From Paralvinella palmiformis (lineage: Eukaryota; Annelida; Polychaeta; Terebellida; Alvinellidae), in the NCBI GenBank assembly GCA_025642065.1, contig JAODUP010000095.1, positions 550,001-614,000 of the forward strand: 64,000 nucleotides of DNA. The letters run 5' to 3'. Numbering within the stretch: position 1 is the first letter of the stretch; each line of letters begins with the position of its first letter. A model generated the notes under the pieces. The model searched no databases. It was not told the origin of the DNA and saw nothing but the letters and a program-made list of their open reading frames with translations. Below, one piece after another: positions 38,115-49,500 of the stretch. Position numbers and translations under genes: made by a program.

Positions 38115-38367
38115 GTGAGTGAGTGAGTGAGTGAGTGAGTGAGTGAGTGAGTGAGTGAGTGAGTGAGTGAGTGAGGATTGAGTGGCTTCTTTTGGCTACT
38201 TTGGGTGATAAAGAGTCAACGAGCCACTTTTAAACTCAGAAGTAAACACATGTAAGTCTTAATCCATGTTAAAAAGGTCTTTCGTTTTGTTTGTACGTTT
38301 GTTTGTTTTGTAGTTAGTTTTGAAACCTTCCATTTTTATTAAACTAGCAATTGAGCTTTTTATATAT

Positions 38368-38398
<31 letters not shown>

Positions 38399-38464
38399 TA
38401 CCAAGTCAATTAAGGATGGCAGTATCAGTAAGTGTAATATGACGGAATTAAGCACAATCATATT

Positions 38465-38517
<53 letters not shown>

Positions 38518-38611
38518 ATGTTTCATGTATAAATAAATTTAATCTGATTTGTCTTTATGTATGAAGCCATTGGATTACATTAGCTGTGTGTGTGTGTTAT
38601 ATTATTATTAC

Positions 38612-38646
<35 letters not shown>

Positions 38647-39474
38647 TACAGTAGCTGAAGCATTAATATGTGGATAAGCAGAGTAAAATTTACAAACATT
38701 ACTATAACTGATTGTGACTGACCTTCAAAAAAGCTATAACTGAAGAACATGTATTCTGTGCTCGGAGCTAATGCCGACAAAATGCCACCAAGGCCAGAGA
38801 GGAAGCCACCAATCATCACAATAGTCCTCGCACTATATCTGCTACTTAATGCTGTAGCAAGAGGACCTGTTCGTGATAATTATAACAAAATTGCAGAAGT
38901 TCGTGTATTATTAATCAAAACTGCAGACATAATTGTATTTTAATAAATTTTATAAAAATAGAGAACACACGCATAAAAACGCAATAGATGAATTAGTGTA
39001 AGTGTTAAAATAATGCCACAATTATTTGTGTAGAGATAAAATGTAATAGAACGATTTCTAGAAGTAATGTCTGATCCGTGTTTCAGACTTGGACTTACTG
39101 GCTAACATCCGGATTGCGGACGAGGCTCCACCAACCCAAGCTGTGACGGCTGCACTACTGTCAAAACGCTCTAGCAGATACATATACACCAAACTATAGG
39201 AACGTGAATAGCCACCAACCAGGAAATGCATTAACGATGAGCCAAGCATGACGATCCATGCCCAGCCATGATCCCTATAATCGTTCGGACGTTGAGCCCT
39301 CTTACATCCTTGATCAACGTCTGGGTTATCTGGTGGCTTTTCACTCAAAGGCAACTGTTTGCTTTCATTTAACAGTAACTCGGTTTCCGGTATTTTTTCT
39401 TTGCTCTGATTGGTTGACATTTCATCGAGAGATGTTCTCACTAGACAATCACGATTTGGTTTGCTGTCATCCAT
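33065..39474 (-). CDS. SLC16/MCT-like major facilitator transporter, four coding exons
   Basis: Joined minus-strand exons 39474-39099, 38866-38723, 35857-34940 and 33222-33065 give 1596 nt, a 531-residue protein. All introns are GT-AG and phase 1. The cytosolic N-terminus (1-67) leads into the SLC16 signature DHGWAW (68-73) at the start of helix 1. Helix 5 carries YFDKYRSIAMGFATAGSGFG (191-210), the second family signature. A charged loop at about 245-320 separates the two six-helix halves, and the C-terminus is basic then acidic and short. Total length and loop are normal for the family, whose members move monocarboxylates, aromatic amino acids or other small solutes across the plasma membrane. 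Substrate cannot be told from sequence. A 5' UTR exon likely ends at 39823. Confidence 0.9.
33223..34939 (-). other. SLC16-like transporter intron 3
   Basis: Holds (GT)n at 33719-33748, (CA)n-(TA)n at 34067-34128, a pogo-like element at 34131-34846, and a GA run at about 34880-34907. No additional exon was seen. Confidence 0.75.
34131..34846. mobile_element. Pogo/Tigger-like non-autonomous DNA element
   Basis: The left end CAATAAAAGTTGGTTATAAC and the inverted right end (CAGTAAAAGTTGGTTATAAA on minus) form terminal inverted repeats. Subterminal GTTATAACGAAAT-type motifs recur on both sides, as in pogo-like elements. The right end abuts TA, the expected target dinucleotide; the left has CA, a likely mutation. 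Length is 716 bp. The internal 68-codon frame (34442-34648) has a hydrophobic C-terminus (NLIVIFLLVVAFTIAIIVGL) but no transposase motif. Confidence 0.75.
34940..35857 (-). CDS. SLC16-like transporter, coding exon 3
   Basis: TTTTCTACAG acceptor and GCAG|GTTGGT donor. Encodes residues 175-479: the helix 4-5 signature, the long cytosolic loop, and helices 7-11 (for example LRLFKNPTFILYVLSLGLVT). Confidence 0.92.
36304..36480. mobile_element. Possible end of a pogo/Tigger-like element
   Basis: CAGTGAAAATCCGTTAATCC and further GATAATCCGACA-like motifs resemble termini of Tigger-type elements. No matching right terminus was found, so this is tentative. Confidence 0.3.
36999..37036. repeat. (TA)n microsatellite
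   Basis: Perfect TA run, adjoining the SINE-like block to its right. Confidence 0.95.
37040..37345 (-). mobile_element. tRNA-headed SINE (second family)
   Basis: On the minus strand 37345-37270 reads ATGGCGCAGTTAGTTAGAGC (A box) and GGGTTGCGGGTTCGAGGATC (B box), strongly tRNA-like. The body ends near 37042 in the GCGCTGTACA...TATATAG motif also present at 18226-18297, next to a (TA)n tract in both cases. Confidence 0.7.
37893..38075 (-). mobile_element. tRNA-headed SINE (same family as 31.2 kb)
   Basis: The minus-strand head GGGGCGCCTCCATGGTCTAG, with CGGTAGTGTGTTGGATC, gives an A-box region; a B-box-like GTGTTCCAATC follows. The body matches the SINE at 31221-31425 and ends in a GATGATGATG tail. 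More complete at the head than that copy. Confidence 0.8.
38080..38645. repeat. Cluster of microsatellites in SLC16-like intron 2
   Basis: (GATT)n then (GAGT)n at 38080-38174, (TA)n at 38370-38399 and 38467-38515, and (ATT)n at 38603-38645. Confidence 0.95.
38723..38866 (-). CDS. SLC16-like transporter, coding exon 2
   Basis: CGAACAG acceptor and GAAG|GTCAGT donor, 144 nt. It completes Ser126 and encodes PLATALSSRYSARTIVMIGG and the next helix, matching helices 2-4 of MCTs. Short and missed by simple ORF scanning in this frame. Confidence 0.9.
39099..39474 (-). CDS. SLC16-like transporter, coding exon 1
   Basis: ATG followed by a hydrophilic leader and helices 1-2 with the DHGWAW signature; ends GCCA|GTAAGT in phase 1. 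The acceptor for this exon may be CAACAG at 39500, 25 bp upstream of the ATG. Confidence 0.9.
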
Positions 39475-39823
39475 TTTAGGTTTAAATTTAACTAAATTAC
39501 TGTTGCGAATCAGATTTACTACATCTACGAACGATGGACAGTGTTTGATTTAGACTATCTGAAATATAAAGTATACATTCATACATCAAATATATTACAA
39601 CAAAAATATATGATAACACATCACTACTGGATGCTAGGCTTCTGTTATCTATGAAGAGTACACTTAAAAGTGAACCAACAGAGTCGTTGATACAACTCGC
39701 TTGGATTCCTAGAATAGAGTTATTAATACAACAAACTAGATTCATCATATTATAGTAATTTGAATTGAAGTCACCCCTAAAGATGTATCGTTATCTATGT
39801 ATTATAACGTATTTATACTCACC

Positions 39824-40030
39824 TATTTATCCGTCAAGACATTATACAACAGTTGTACAGACAGAGAAAGAAGGTTCGTGTTTACTCAGCAGCTGAAGTG
39901 TTATTGGCTAGTTTATAAGAGGTGACATCCAAGTCGGTCACAGTGGCGGATGACATATGATCAAAACAAAATCACGTTCACAAAGATACATAGAGAAGCC
40001 TATATGCCAGAACATGCTGCGTTCTTTATA
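39824..40030 (-). promoter_or_regulatory. Probable 5' UTR exon and promoter of SLC16-like gene
   Basis: The minus strand has a strong donor AAATAG|GTGAGTAT (exon end 39823 to 39824). Transcription would start some way upstream; no TATA box was assigned. Low confidence on extent. Confidence 0.4.
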
Positions 40031-40755
40031 TACCCCTGAGTTGAGCAGGGGTGAGCGCAAATAGCAAGATGGCCCAGAACCACTTTTAGAATAGATATAC
40101 ATTTATTTAATTAAATCCTGGATATATTACCGACTGAACGACGTAACATGCAAGAAGAAGTTCAATACAGTATAAGGTCAAATAATGATAGTCGCGTGGT
40201 ATTGATGCTTTAAGATAACAGATCAGCCAAGTAGTGAAATACGTATGTACATGTCAAAAATATGTTATAAATATTTATTATATAAATAAGATGTTATTTT
40301 GAGTATCAAGGCTACCTGGATGATAACTCGTATTGGGATATATTAGTGTATAATTGCATACGCTATTTGAGCTTGAAGTGTATCCCTGGTCTTCTATCAC
40401 TTTTTTATGAATACTTTCTGTGTGAAACTCGATATTGAAGGATGTTTCATCATTTTCAAACTGTACCCTCTGTTGCATAACTTTCTGGTAAATGAGAAGG
40501 ACTGACAAAATCCCAGCCAGTCAATGTTTTACTGAATTTCGAACATGTCTCCAGTTAGACTACAATAACGGCAATCACATAACTTCTAGTCTAGTCTGTC
40601 TCTAGTCTGTCAGGCTTTGATGTCATTATTGTGTCTCTTTTCTGGATAGTTTCAATTTCTAAACAGTTGCGCTAAGTGTGTATCATTCAGGCGTGTACGG
40701 ATGAAGTTTACAAATCTCTGTTTTGTTGTGTGTATGTATGTCTGTCTGTCTCTGT

Positions 40756-40787
40756 GTGTGTGCAGTGTGTGTGTGTGTGTGTGTGTG

Positions 40788-40841
<54 letters not shown>
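40756..40841. repeat. (GT)n microsatellite
   Basis: GT run interrupted once near 40789. Confidence 0.95.
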
Positions 40842-40891
40842 TGTTTTTAAATGAATATATATATATTTCAGAGATATCTAGTTCAGAGAAA

Positions 40892-41815
40892 ACATCCCTA
40901 AAACCTACATCTCCATTCAAAACAATGTATACATATGCACATACATAAATATAAATATGCATAAACATAAATAACATAAATCTAAACATATATAACACTA
41001 AACGTCCACAAAAAGTCTGAGCTACTTATGGGCCTGTGAGATCCAGACAATCCTCTTTTTATATGAGACAAATGTGTCATGTCTAAAATGAAGAAGTACG
41101 TATATGTGCCGGAAGTGGAAACACTTATAGAAAACATCATTTGACACCACATCTCGCAGTAACAGGTAAGTTAATGTAATTCAATGATAATCTTACACCT
41201 GTACACGATAACTACTTTCAGACTACAGTTTATGTTCAGGAGCAATTTACTTTGATTCAAAAGAAACCAAAACACAACAACAACGAAACCAAAACATAGC
41301 AACGTCACAGATGCTGACTTCACCTTTGTTCTGGATTCGAATGCAATCATTTCTATATAAATCGTACAAACAAAGACATTATCGCGTTTTATCTAGTATT
41401 GGAACCAAAATATAAAATCCGGTTTCATTTATAGGTTCCCAGAGCACCAAGCAGTCTAAAGCCTTCGCCTTGAACACGTGATAAACTTGTATGGTGTACA
41501 TTATGTCTACTTATAGAAGCTAAATAACTGAACCCAATAACAAAAACCAACATTATACATAACAAATCTAAAACATATAATAACAACAGAACTTTCTTAC
41601 ATTGCTGTAATAAGGAATAAGTATCGCAGTAGATTCAATATCTGGCACTGGCCATGTGTACCTCATTATACATATATATGATGGCACTGGCTCAGAGCAT
41701 CAAGACGCAAATATCCCTAAAACCTACACCTCCATAAACAAATGCATACATAAATATAAAATGCATAAACCTAAACATATATAAACCTAAACGTACATAT
41801 TTCTAAACATATACA
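40892..41815 (+). repeat. Pair of direct repeats about 820 bp apart
   Basis: ATCCCTAAAACCTACA followed by CTCCAT and then ATAAATATAAA and ATGCATAAAC-type motifs occur at 40892-41012 and again at 41710-41815. Probably two copies of one short interspersed repeat. Confidence 0.6.
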
Positions 41816-42671
41816 CAAAGTTACGCTTCCACAAATCAATATATACATAGATAGATATTACAAGTGAGACATAAACAGTGATAACAAGTCTGCTCTACTC
41901 ATCAGATTGTGGAGTCAAAACAATCCAAGTGTGTGCTAGGAGAATGATTTCAACATAAACATTGTGTTTATGAAATTCTCCTTTACAACATTGTACTGGT
42001 TTAGATTTATGAATGGCTATAATTGTATGATATTGAACAAATAAAGTAAACCAAATAAATCAGAATGGCACGTGATAGTATTGTTCCTTGGCATATACAT
42101 TATTAGGGGAGTGAGCGAGCAAACGAATAAGTGGGTGATTGAGTGCATGAGTGGGCGAGCGAGCGGGGGAGTTATAAATATGTTACAGGGATAATACAAA
42201 TAAGCCGATAAGTCAATTCCTCCATCAAAATTTTTATGATTTTTCTTAACACAATGCAATTTACGTCCAATGTAAATATGGTCTGATAATCATTATTTTT
42301 TTGGCACCTGTATGAAACAATACGATATCAATCGTCATTTCGTTGTGATCAGCCTGACCAAATCTAAATAACAAGTAATTAGAGAATGACGTACGTGTTA
42401 ATGACTCCCGGCCAATTACTAAAAAAAAGGCTTAACAACAATATCCTTCTGCCTACTTTTAAATCCATGGCTGTTGAACATTTATATCATGTTAATATGT
42501 AGATGTTAGCAGCACCCACCTCTCTTTGATAGTCAAGAAGGGGGTGCTTCCCATAAACTTCGTGTCACTTTTTTGGGGTGTAGAGAAATTCAACAATTAT
42601 TCGAAACATTTATGTCTGCTACTGACTTCCGGTTAAATTTAATAGTGTGCCTTGTTTAATCCCGAAATGTT

Positions 42672-42904
42672 GTTGTTTACGGCGTTTTATGCACGTGTTA
42701 GATTAAATGGACCGATCAACCCCTAAAAGTAATCTGGTTCTGGTGGAATACGGGTTGATCCTCTGTACGAGTATAACTTTTTCCAGGTGTCGAAGTAGAT
42801 GATGAAACATCATACAGACATAGTCCGGGGGTGGTTTGAGCCCAGGTGCTACACGTCTGACCAACGCACACGCTACCAGCTAGGCCACACGGAGACCGGC
42901 GCCA
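42672..42904 (-). mobile_element. tRNA-headed SINE (third family)
   Basis: The minus-strand head GGCGCCGGTCTCCGTG, then TGGCCTAGCTGGTAGCGTG (A box) and CTGGGCTCAAACC (B box). The body ends near 42672 (AAAACGCCGTAAAC). It shares only a general layout with the SINEs at 31.2 and 37.9 kb. Confidence 0.75.
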
Positions 42905-43435
42905 CACACCTTGTTTAAGATTCAAATGTTGATGTCAGCATGTTTTATATAAACTGAGGATGTACAGAAGTCCTGATTTATACATAATGACATGCTCAAC
43001 TTAGAATTGTACCAATATTATTAAGAAATCCTTTAACGTCCTTAGAAATCACCCCAGAACCCATGCCCGGCGTCACCGGTCTTTTGTATGTGGCCGAGAG
43101 ACTGACACGAAATGGGTGAGTAGATTTAAATGACCAGCACAAAAGTCCGAAATGTCATTTACTGTCGACTCATCTTAGTAACATCTTAACATGTACGGTA
43201 TGATACAGTCGATAATTATAAATTTCTAACCCACAGCTCGAAAAAAGTCTTAAAAAATCTTAGTTTGGCACTCTAGCATTAAGCAGAGGGGGGAATTCAA
43301 TGTCAAAACGAGGCTATCGAGGGCATACCTAGAAGCTACGTCACGTTAAGAAGGGAAATCTAACCTGACTGGTGCCAAATATCGCTCACAATAGCTGCAT
43401 TGTCAACAGTAGGCCGATGCTTAATTAAATTTATC

Positions 43436-43525
43436 ATGTCGAAAGATAACAGACGATTACCTGTTCCATCTGAAAGCAAGTCACCATATTTATTTGTCAG
43501 TAAGGATAAGAAGCCGACTGTATTG
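43436..43525 (+). CDS. EXOSC6: EXOSC6 exon 1
   Basis: ATG with 30 codons, MSKDNRRLPVPSESKSPYLF then a lysine-rich end, and a TTG|GTAAGA donor in phase 0. Too short for ORF scans; identified by similarity to EXOSC6 N-termini. Confidence 0.9.
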
Positions 43526-46500
43526 GTAAGATAACGTAGAAAGCATGATTTATATATTATCGCTCACTTCACATCAGCCCCGATAAATCGAATAATTAAT
43601 GAATTGCTGTAAGATAGGTCTATATGTTACACTTACAGGTTAAGCCATCACTGAAATATGTATTTTGACTGTATTAAATTGTATGTCGAACAGTCTATTT
43701 TACTTGTTATTAAGCTATATAACACTGATATGTAGCCTGAGGAGGGAGTGAGGCTGAGTTGAGTACGGGCTAAACTAGTTATTGTATTTGATATTCAAGG
43801 CCATGGGGGAGGGGTCCATCCTGTATACTATAATTTTGGAAGGCAATACACAGCTGATTATATAATAAGGGCACTTTTTATTTAAAGCTTAATTAAAACA
43901 TGTTCTAAGCTCATAGTCATATAGATCTAGCACAAACACATTTTAAATATAAATACACTGGTTAATATATTAAAGATCCCAAAGGACATAATACACTCTG
44001 GCTGTTCCACCCTTGAGGTATTTCGACTCCATCATTCCGTACTGCTCTCCTATGAGTAAGTGGGGGAGCAGCTATGAATACCCACTCAATTATAAAAAGG
44101 GACCACACTGGAAATAAATGCTCGCACTTTCTTGAGATAGAATCTAGATAATAAAAAGAAAGAAAATCAATCATAAGTACCAGAATAAGAATTTATCTCC
44201 CTTTATTTATAAGTTGAATATTGTGACATTTCTTGACAGCAGACATATTATAATTTATATATGCCACAGAAACCAGAAATGTGTCAGACCAATAGCTATA
44301 AAATTGCAGGCAGGGTTAGAGTTTAACCCGGGTTAAACTGGTTTAGCCCAGCCTGGTGGGTTAAACCTAGGTTTTACTAGTTTAATCCGGGTTTAATCAA
44401 GATTTTACTAGTTTAAACTGGGTTTTTCTCAGAATACAGTATAGTGACTCACAAATTTATACATTTTATATACATGAAAAGTAGTTGTTTGAATTGTATG
44501 CATTTTTAAGATGCTGACAATGTGCACCAATCAAAATAATCCAAAATTTAAGATATTATGCTGTTGGTGGAAACATTTAGACAATATCAGTATCACACTG
44601 TAGTAATTATGTAAGATGTTATGATTTGTCAGTGGCCAGAACCAATTGATCTGTTCTATGATTGGTTGAGCTTGTTTGTTAAATTGGCTTATAATTGATA
44701 TAGATAATAAATGTTTAATTTTAGTGTGTTTTATAATCCCCCCCCCCCCTTCCCTTGTATATTTTAAATAAATGGGTTTTAACAACCTTACAAAATATTT
44801 CTCTACTTGCTGCCAGTTTAATATGATTTGGCAACTTTTTCCACAACCTGAGAGCTGATGTCCGGAAAGATTAATGTTATGCTATTTAATAATTTAACAA
44901 ACTAGTTTTAGCATACAGCCAATAATTCTTATGTCCAATTAAAGATTCTGAAGCTTTCACAACATGAGATGATCCTAATTGTGGTATTTTATCCATGACT
45001 GAAACACAGTGAGTTCTGTTGGTAAATAAATTATGGTCTTTTCCTTGATGCCAACAGAAAATTCTAAAGCCTTCACTAATATTGGATGATCAATTACATC
45101 AAAAGCTGCATATAAATGAAGCATAATTCATGCAGTCATAGATCCTTCATCAAGAGACTCAGCAATGTCACTGGGCACTTTCAAGAGAGCAGTTTCTGAT
45201 GAATGACCTTTGCGATAAACAGACTGATAACTGTCATGGAGATCATTGTGTTCTAAGAGCTCTTCTGTATGCCTTTTAAATAAGTTTAGAAATAGGATGA
45301 TAATTCTTTAAATCTTCCTTATCCAATCCAGATCTCTGAAGCAGCAGGATTATGGTAGCTTGTTTCAAATACAGCACCATAACTGACTCACCTAATCACT
45401 CATTGAGAATGACTTATCAGTGGCAATTGATTAACACATTTCTTCAAAAGCCAAGCAGGCAGTAGATCCAAGTCACATGATTTATTCAGAGACTTGGTAA
45501 TTACCTCCTCATCCATGGAGATATTGCAGGTCAGAGAACCAGAAATTATTTTATTCCTGATGATTATTGTTTTCCTCAAGAAGAAATTGTTGAACTTCAT
45601 CAAGTTCAGTAGAAGTAAAATATGGAGCATTTACATTTGAGTTACTTCCCATTCAAGTTCCTAGTTAATTTCAAGAGTTTCTTTTGATCTTTTCCCCATT
45701 CCTTTATCTTTGTGAAATGAAAACACTTCTCCTTGAATAGTAATACATTAATTTTGTTTACTCAAAGTGTACCATTTAGGAGGTTTGGCAGCAGGTTCTC
45801 CATGCTTTCTTTCAAATTTTCTTATCAGATCTAAGCTTATCAGAGAACTAAGGAGTTTTTGATCTCAAGCATGCTGATTAATGAGACTCTCACAATTATT
45901 GAGATTTTGAAGACAACTGTAAATCCTATATAAATTCTTTAATATCTATGTAAGGGTACCTTCTGTATATGATTAATCAGGTTTGTCCAAATTAATGACA
46001 AACTCTATAGCCATGAGTCCTGAAATTTAAAATGTTAATGCATGTACATGTATTACAATTAATGCAAATAATTATCTTATATCATCTGCATTACAATGGT
46101 CAGCAGGAAGAAGGTCACTTATTAAATGATGCATTTGTTATAGTAATTCCCTACTCAGGGTTTGAGTCCAAGGTCTATGTACCTGGATATATGTACACTT
46201 TGACGTCAAGAAGAAATAACTGATTTTATTAACTGATTAAGAATAGTTTTTCATATTCACTAAGAAAAATAAATGCTGGTGAAATGTTAAATAGCAACTT
46301 AAACATACTCCAGAACTTGTTAATGGAAGATAACTTATATGATAAATATATTATATGGCTACCATCATCACATAATATTTATAATGTCTAGATTAGAATT
46401 GTTCTTTGCTTCAGGTATTTTGTAATGTCATTATTCTATTTTTGGGCAATGACAGTCAGTAATTGACTGTTAACATATTTTACGTAACCTTTCTTACTTT

Positions 46501-49500
46501 TCATAAGTCAGTAATAACACATATCAAGAGCAAATTATAGAATTACCTGCATATAACTTGTAAGTATTAGAACTCATAATACTATAAAGATATATGAATA
46601 CTAAGACACATTTGTGGCACACTAAAAAATTAAATATGCCAAACGCTGGATGTGTGCTATGTAATGATCTTTAAAGTATAGCCAGGAGAAGGCCTGATTG
46701 ATGAAATCTCCCATTTCCTTATGATAGATAGTACCAAAGATGGATATACCGGTAGCACATAATTTTGCACTGTCAAGAAGGATTAATAACTGATTTTTGT
46801 TGCATTAACTGATTAAGTAATTAATTTTTCATATTGCATTAAGTTAACAATAAATTGCTCGAGTTGAAATTTAGCAATAATGCCAACTATAAACATGACC
46901 CAGAACTTTGTTATTTAGAGTGTAGAATTGATTAAGTCTCTTTATAGGTAGATGAAAATCACTTACGGTCTGATGGACGCAAAGTGGGAGAAATTCGTCC
47001 TATATGTAAGTAGTTTGTGAACATTGTCAGGTAATCTTTACATTAAGATAATTATGCATATTTGATATAATATGTTTTACCGGACTAATCTTCTTCATTG
47101 ACTAAACATTAATGTTGTTAATTTCTTCTATAAACTAAATATTTTATGTTTGGAAAATAAAATATTAAAGCATTAATATTTTGTCAGGAAAATATTGCTA
47201 ATTATGTTGTGTGAAGTTTGGTGTGTTAATCAATGGACAGATAACACCTTGATGTACTGAATATTCAGTCAAATATTTTGATATGTTAATCAATTGGACA
47301 GTAACACCTTGATGTACTGAATATTCAGTCAAATATTTTATTACATGACTATACTTACAGTTACAATGAGCAATGTTTGTATTAAAATAAACTGTTTACA
47401 GCCATTGATTATAATAACAATATTAGGCACACATTGGCTAATATTCACACATACGGACAGACACACACAATATTTTATTTCTACTTTAGGCCTCTACTAG
47501 TACAGTGAGTACTAAACTGAATGTGTGTTTTCTAGGCCTAGTTCTAGGTACATGTAGTTATGTCATGAGTAGAACTAAGCCATAGTCTGGACGCCATTAT
47601 TGAACGTTTTTATAATTTGATGATAACTACTTCTGGTTAGCACTGTGTTTACATGACCACTTCTGGTTAGCACTGTGTTTACATGATCACTTCTGGTTAG
47701 CACTGTGTTTACATGATCACTTCTGGTTAGCACTGTGTTTACATGATCACTTCTGGTTAGCACTGTGTTTATATGATCACTTCTGGTTAGCACTGTGTTT
47801 ATATGACCACTTCTGGTTAGCACTGTGTTTACATGATCACTTCTGGTTAGCACTGTGTTTACATGATCACTTCTGGTTAGCACTGTGTTTATATGACCAC
47901 TTCTGGTTAGCACTGTGTTTACATGACCACTTCTGGTTAGCACTGTGTTTACATGACCACTTCTGGTTAGCACTGTGTTTACATGATCACTTCTGGTTAG
48001 CACTGTGTTTACATGATCACTTCTGGTTAGCACTGTGTTTATATGACCACTTCTGGTTAGCACTGTGTTTACATGACCACTTCTGGTTAGCACTGTGTTT
48101 ACATGACCACTTCTGGTTAGCACTGTGTTTACATGATCACTTCTGGTTAGCACTGTGTTTACATGATCACTTCTGGTTAGCACTGTGTTTACATGATCAC
48201 TTCTGGTTATCACTGTGTTTACATGATCACTTCTGGTTATCACTGTGTTTACATGATCACTTCTGGTTAGCACTGTGTTTACATGATCACTTCTGGTTAG
48301 CACTGTGTTTACATGATAATTTCTGGTTAGCACTGTGTTTACATGATCACTTCTGGTTATCACTGTGTTTACATGATCACTTCTGGTTATCACTGTGTTT
48401 ATATGACCACTTCTGGTTAGCACTGTGTTTACATGATCATTTCTGGTTATCACTGTCTTTACATGATCACTTCTGGTTAGCACTGTGTTTACATGATCAC
48501 TTCTGGTTAGCACTGTGTTTACATGATCACTTCTGGTTAGCACTGTGTTTACATGATCACTTCTGGTTAGCACTGTGTTTACATGATCACTTCTGGTTAG
48601 TCACTGTGCTTTACATGATCACTTCTGGTTAGCACTGTGTTTACATGATCACTTCTGGTTAGCACTGTGTTTACATGATCACTTCTGGTTAGCACTGTGT
48701 TTACATGATCACTTCTGGTTAGCACTGTGTTTACATGATCACTTCTGGTTAGCACTGTGTTTACATGATCACTTCTGGTTAGCACTGTGTTTACATGATC
48801 ACTTCTGGTTAGCACTGTGTTTACATGATCACTTCTGGTTAGCACTGTGTTTACATGATCACTTCTGGTTAGCACTGTGTTTATATGATCACTTCTGGTT
48901 AGCACTGCGTTTACATGATCACTTCTGGTTAGCACTGTGTTTACATGATCACTTCTGGTTAGCACTGTGTTTACATGATCACTTCTGGTTAGCACTGCAT
49001 TTACATGATCACTTCTGGTTAGCACTGCGTTTACATGATCACTTCTGGTTAGCACTGTGTTTACATGATCACTTCTGGTTAGCACTGCGTTTACATGATC
49101 ACTTCTGGTTAGCACTGTGTTTACATGATCACTTCTGGTTAGCACTGCGTTTACATGATCACTTCTGAAGATGGGGAACCTGAACTGGCAGAAAATTAAT
49201 TAGGCATATGTATATGCCTAATTATACATTCACAATGTATACTCGTCCTCTTGGGATTATTGCACAGCGATATGGGGTTAAATATAACTTGTATGCTGAT
49301 GACACACAGCTGTATATATCACTGGATCCTGACAATGAATTAAATTTCTCCTCTTCCTTGAAGAATTTAGAACATTGTATTGCCGATATTCGGCTATGGA
49401 TGACTCAAAATCTTCTAAAACTAAATGATAATACAACAAATATTTTATATTTGGCATCACCACATTGTGTTAAATCCCTAAAGACACCAGCATTACAGAT

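Larger units (their letters stand above)
40031..43435. other. Intergenic region between divergent transporter and EXOSC6
   Basis: Contains a GT run (40756-40841), a dispersed repeat pair (40892-41012 and 41710-41815), and a SINE (42672-42904). A CRE-like TACGTCA lies at about 43335. No protein gene was supported. Confidence 0.6.
43526..46947 (+). other. EXOSC6 intron 1
   Basis: Carries a GGTTTAA-rich repeat (44310-44415), a minus-strand LINE relic (44830-45960), a C run at about 44740, and otherwise AT-rich DNA with no exon seen. Confidence 0.75.

Noticed and set aside
47575..49145. Long minus-strand decapeptide-repeat proteins (332 and 182 codons)
   Set aside because: Openness follows from a 30-bp unit without a stop in that frame. 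Amino-acid-changing variants are as common as silent ones, a 2-bp insertion splits the frame, and the array is inside an intron.
47627..49168. CRISPR-like array
   Set aside because: Units are contiguous with no unique spacers, and the organism is eukaryotic.
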